Source of the DNA: Dallia pectoralis
Taxonomy: Eukaryota; Chordata; Actinopteri; Esociformes; Umbridae
Length of the DNA stretch: 64,000 nt
Assembly (NCBI GenBank): GCA_029465975.1
Contig: CM055758.1
Span: 11,237,330 to 11,301,329, forward strand
Direction: 5' to 3'
Shown here: positions 27,001-33,000 of the stretch, piece by piece
Position numbering within the stretch: the stretch's first letter is position 1
How the letters are laid out: each line of letters begins with the position of its first letter
Position numbers and translations under genes: made by a program
Notes under the pieces: model-generated
Told to the model about the DNA's origin: nothing
Database searches by the model: none
Seen by the model: only the letters and a program-made list of their open reading frames with translations

Positions 27001-30000
27001 CTACCCTACATATGATGTTCCAAATGTAATGTTGTTGTGTGTTCTTATACTCTGGAGGGTTATCTAGTGTTATAATACGCTACCCTACATACGATGTTCC
27101 AACTGTAATGTTGTTGTTTGTTCTTATACAATGCAGGGTTATCTAGTGTTATAATACGCTACCCTACATACGATGTTCCAAATGTAATGTTGTTGTTTGT
27201 TCTTATACTCTGGAGGGTTATCTAGTGTTATAATACGCTACCCTACATATGATTTTCCAAATGTAATGTTGTTGTGTGTTTTTACGCGATGCGGGGTTAT
27301 CTAGTGTTATAATATGCTGCCCTAGATACGATGTTCCAAATGTAATGTTGTGTGTTTCCTTTCAGGACTCAGTGGAGATGGAGCAGACAGATAACGGTCT
27401 GGACATAGGGGTTTACTCTGGTCTGAATGGCCATGGTAGAGCAGCATCCATGCCCAGACTGGACTCCCAGTACTATGTAAGTCCTATATATCTTTACCAG
27501 GACCCTGCAACATGCTGCCAACATACTGCCGAAATACTGCCAACATGCTACCAACATACTGCCGACATGCTGCCGACATACTGCCGACATACTGCCGACA
27601 TGCTGCCGACATACTGCCGACATACTGCCGACATGCTGCCGACATACTGCCGACATACTGCCGACATGCTGCCGACATACTGCCGACATGCTGCCGGCAT
27701 ACTGCCGACATGCTGCCGACATACTGCCGACATATTGCCGACATACTGCCGACATGCTGCCGAAATGCTGCAGACATGCTGCCGACATGCTGCCGACATA
27801 CTGCCGACATACTGCCGACATACTGGCGACAAGCAGCCGACATGCTGCCGACATGCTGCCGACATACTGCCGACATACTGGCGACATGCAGCCGACATGC
27901 TGCCGACATACTGCCTACATACTGCCGACATGCTGCTTGTTGAAATGCAACGCCATTGATTCTATAATTAAGACATTGTCTATATTAGCCCTGTCATACA
28001 GTTCAATACACAATTTTTCTCACTTCCTCAATGTTAGTTCAGGCTCTGGAGAGTTGTCTCATTCCCAGGCAGCTGTGCTGAGCCGTTCTGCTTCCCCCCC
28101 GACACTGCAACCAGGATTTAATGTCCAGCGAAAATAATCTGTCAAATCAGTGCTGTTCACGCTAACTTCATTGATGACTTCAGGTCACCCAACTTACCTG
28201 AGTAATGAGGCTGCCCCCCCACCACCCCCCACCCACGGCATACTGCTGGGCTCCCAGCCATTGGTCAGCGAGCGGGACAGACTCAAACATACATACTCAT
28301 AAAGATGACAGCATTAGCGCTTTCTCGTACGGTCAGTAATACTTCATAACGCTACTGCTGTGAGACACAGCGGCACTGGACTCGGCGAGAGAGTCCGGGG
28401 GAATATATAGCGTAGCATCGATAGAAGAACTGGGAGAAAGTATGAAGAAAGAGGTCGGTAGGTGAAATGAATGAGTAAAATCACCCACAGGCTAACTATG
28501 TCACGGAAGCCATCTGTCAGCGCACATCAAGTCACCCTCCTGCCCTGATGTGTATCTGAATGGAACTGGGTTTAGTGTACCGCCTCAGACGAACGCCCAC
28601 AAGACTCTGGAAAAAGCTGGTGTACTATTTAGATCGTATCTTATGTAACATCTACTATGTGTTGTATTAATCAACTCCAAATAGCCCATGTATGTAGTGT
28701 GAAACCATAGTACCACTGTTCCTAAACACAGGTACTGTTTACGTGTCCTAATCGACAGTATTACACAACAGGTTTTAACACTGAGATTTTCGTCTCATGT
28801 CCGCATTGTGCATTGTGTTACTGAGCTACTGTTTACTTTTTCGATTGCAACTATGCGTTTATCTTCGCCATGCTTTACATATTCTGAAAGCTGAAACCAT
28901 TTCTGTCACTTGTCACATCACTGTTATTATTTCAATTCAGATTATTGTCAGGGAACTAATATTTTTCATTGTAAATTTTTTATATATAGATACTGTTGTC
29001 TTTAATTGTCCCCTGAGGTGAATGGAATGCGTTCTTCTATTTGTTCTAGACCCTCATTTACATATATACATTGGTTCATATGGTGAATGTGGTGAATATG
29101 AATCCAGTCGGTCTGAATGACTTTACTGACTGATGTCTTCCTGTCTGCTCATCCATTGTCACTCTCCTCTCTCTCCTCCCTTCCCCCTCTTCCCATCCTC
29201 CCCCTCTCTCCCCTCTCCCCTCCCTGTCCCCCTTTCCCCACCCTCTCCCCTCTCCACTCCCCTCTCTCCTCCTTCTCCACTCCCCTCTCTCCTCCTTCCC
29301 CTCTCCCCCCTCTCTCCTCCTTCCCCTCTCCCCCTCTCTCCTCCTTCCCCTCTCCCCCTCTCTCCTCCTTCCCCTCTCCCCCCTCTCTCCTCTTTCTCCT
29401 GATGACCATGGCTAATGTTGTGCCTCCCTCTTGTGTGTGCTGTCTGATAGCGGAACCTTCCTCGCCACCTTCCTGGGACCTACCTGGCAGTATGTACACC
29501 TGTTCCGCCTCCCCCTCCACTCTCACCCTCCTCCCCCGTTTCTCTCTCTCATGCCTCTCTTTTTATGCCTGTGAAGGCCTATGTGTGCTCTCTCCATTCC
29601 AATGCAGAGTTCAGAGTTCAGCCACTCTTTAGACATTAGCTGCATCTGTGTGTCACCCGGAATTGAAACATTGAGTGTTTTAGGATTTCCCCTCTACAAA
29701 CATTCATGGTATACTGAATAATATTTTGTCAGTCCATTAAGTGACATATTATTTTCTAGGAACGTGTGTTTGTGTGTTGTCCTAGCATGGTAAATTTTTT
29801 ATGTAGTCAGGAAGTGGGACTCCTGTTTTCCTACTTTGACATAATTCTACTGCTGTCTATTTCCACGTGTTGTTGTTTTTGTAGAAACCTCTAATTGTAA
29901 CCACTGCTCAGGACATTGTGATAGGAACTCCTGGAACAAGCACGCCAAGATACCTCAAGAAATACCTGAAGAATCAATTGAGTTATTTAGCTAGGAACTA

Positions 30001-33000
30001 CAGTATGTCCTGCACTTATGATTACACAATTTTTACAGTGAATCATGAATTTACAGGCAATAATTAATTGCATGTAGTATTTCTGGGGATTACTTGTAGG
30101 CCTTTTCCAGGAGACAACCCTTGGTGTTTATCAGTCAGCTGTGTCGAGATTAACCCCAGGCTGTGACCACTAGAGGGCGTGGTAACACAGACAGAGCACT
30201 TTGGTCAGATAAGAATCTGGTAGGGGGGAACATTTCCTATTAAAATCCTTCTTGTACAGCATTATCTCATGGTTCAGTGATTAGAGGTTTAAGACAAACT
30301 GTCATGATGCACACTACTAATAAAACACATGTTTTATTAGTACATGACAGATGTTCATGGTATATTTACTTCCACCTGGGTAAAACTTATATTGTTCTCT
30401 GTGTCTACGGTGATCGCTGGGCACTGTCTACACCCTGCTTATTCTTAGTTCACTGGCAGTGTCTCCGGCTAGTTTGAACAACTTGTGCCGAGCATTTTAT
30501 ACGCCCAACCCCAAACCAGGTTATAGACCCTATGCATGCGTGTGTACTCAAACATTACACAGAAGGGAACACGTTATTGTGCCGGTATACTGGCGGTTAG
30601 CGTGCCAATGCGCTAGGGCAATACATGTGGCCATCTCATGTAGAGACACACTGCAGTGTCATTCGGATCTAGTGCCCCAGACCACTGTTTGTCACGCCGG
30701 GTCTTAATCCTCATGTGCCTGGCTCATAGGGCTCATAGGGTCATAGGGTCATAGGGGTCATAGGGTCATAGGTTCATTTAAGATTGGGAGGTGATATGCC
30801 AAACAACAACGATGTTCCAGCTCGCCGGATAATCCAGTTGTTTTAAAGTTTCGCTCCGAAATGCCGTCTCGTTCTCACCGGTCTCCTCGACGTGTGTCTA
30901 AAGAGGTTGAGTGTCCCAGATATTGGTGTCCAGCGGCTTTTCTTCGGTCACCACCGCGTGTCTTCGAACGTCTGGTGCTTGGTGCTTTATTCCTGTGGTG
31001 ATTTTGTTGTTTGTATGTTGTTGTACTAATGCCACACTCACATGGTAGCCGGCCCTCCAACGTGCCTCACTGCTCTTCTTCTCCGCTCACTCCTCTCAGC
31101 CTATTGCTGACATGAGTCCTATCAGACGATCAGCGTCCACACTGGCACCCCAGCGCCCCCTGGAGGTGAGTCTGAGGGACTACGCCCTGGAGCGCCCTAG
31201 CCAGGCAGTGTCGCTGGCCTCCTCACGCCCAGGCCAGACCCAGGATAGACCCCACCATCATCGTCATCATCACCGCTGTCACAGACGCAGGGACAAAGAC
31301 AGGGAGAGGAAGCAGAAGTCACTAGACAGAGAGTCCAGTGAGAAGCTCTCTAGTACAGCAGGTGAGAGAGGCTGCACACATGATGAATGAACGAGCACAC
31401 ACACATACACACACACAAACAAAATGTAAGTGCTCAGTCTGGAATGTAATATCACCGGTGGGTACTTTACACACACAAACACACACCTTTTTCACATCGC
31501 CATGTACTCACATGTTGACATGCATACCTACATTGTCGTAGCAACCGCAGACACACAGACTCAAAGACATGAATTATTCAAGACATTCAAGTTTCGGCAC
31601 TTCTAGCAGATATTGAGTCAGGACACCTTTCCTGCTCAGAGGTGGAGTGAGAGAACCAGAGACCTGTGTCTTGGTCTAAGGGATTGGATTCCTTTGCTTG
31701 GGAGCAGAAATTCCTTATCGGATTAAAGACCCGTGGTTGAGTTATGTAGGGGTTTCAGTGGAGCTTGTGCCAGGGATTTTGAATGTCAAGCTTTTCCATT
31801 TGAAAGTCTGCTAATTTTTATTTGCCGTCCTCCCCTGTACGATAACTTCCAGAGTTGTAAGATGCTCCAGTAGAGTCCCCCTTATGTGTTATGGGAAACT
31901 GCTACACACTGAGTCAGGATGAACACATCTTTATTTCTCCTGTTGAAAAATCTCAGTCTCAGGAATTCCTAGCCTCACGTAACCGGGGTCTAAATAGCAA
32001 ATTAGGACTTTAAACAAGAACCTGACTGAGAGTTTTCCACTGTTGACCAGATGCAGTCGGTCGGCAGTAGTGCTGGGAAATGGAGGGATTTCTGTGTTAG
32101 CATTGGAAGACCGCAGCAGCTGCTGCCCTTTAATGGGCAGATAAAAGGCCTTCATGGACAGGTCCTGTCAGGGGGATTTATGTACCCCTCAGCACAACAG
32201 AAAACCCACAGAGAGGGAAGAGGGAGGATGGCAGAAAGAGGAGAATGAAAACAGAAGGAGGTAAAGAGAGGAGAAACATTCCTCAGCTCCAGATGCACAA
32301 GTAGAACAGGCCTGTTGCATACGGCGTGACAAGCAGACACTTGAAAGGATTTGTGCTCTGGCAAGTCACTGTGGGTCCTTGAGAAAAGCCCGGTATAAGT
32401 CCTGTATTATTATCATTATGGATTGGGTTTTCATCAGAATCTAATATAATGTAATATACTAAGGAATTATGGATGGGATCCAATAAGGGACTCTGTTCAC
32501 TCCCCACAATGCATCAGTCGTTCATTCTGTGTGTCTGTGTGCGTGTCCGCCCCAGTTTCGCCTGCCGACGCTCCGCTGGATGGCTCGTCATGGGAACGGG
32601 AACGGGCCAGGGAGCGTGATCGTAGCCGGCCTCAGGAGAGGAGGCACCACTCTGCAGCTGGGGAGAAACAGCGCTACTACTCCTGTGAGCGCTATGGAGG
32701 CGCGGAGCACTGTCACACTAAGTCAGCCGGTCCCAGTCGCTCCACCTCCCCAGGAGAGACCCACGACCTTGGAATCTTCAAGCAGGTGAACGGCACTGGA
32801 CTCATGGTTGGATGTTAGGACTGGTTTATAGTTAGGACTGGTTTAGGGTTATATGTTATGACTGGTTTAGGGTTATATGTTAGGACTGGTTTAGGGTTAT
32901 ATGTTATGACTGGTTTAGGGTTATATGTTAGGACTGGTTTAGGGTTATATGTTAGGACTGGTTTAGGGTTATATGTTAGGACTGGTTTAGGGTTATATGT

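Noticed and set aside
24995..27365. CRISPR-like direct repeat array
   Set aside because: The 79-bp units are contiguous with no unique spacers, and the context is a vertebrate intron.
29450..29500. Possible extra cacna1b exon starting after CTGATAG
   Set aside because: The coding-like stretch (AEPSSPPSWDLPG) has no clear donor and no match to known tail sequence, and the constitutive exons on both sides already join in phase.
29884..29999. Possible exon starting after TTTTTGTAG (KPLIVTTAQDIVIGTPG)
   Set aside because: The frame is open for about 50 codons but has no consensus donor and no similarity that I recognise.
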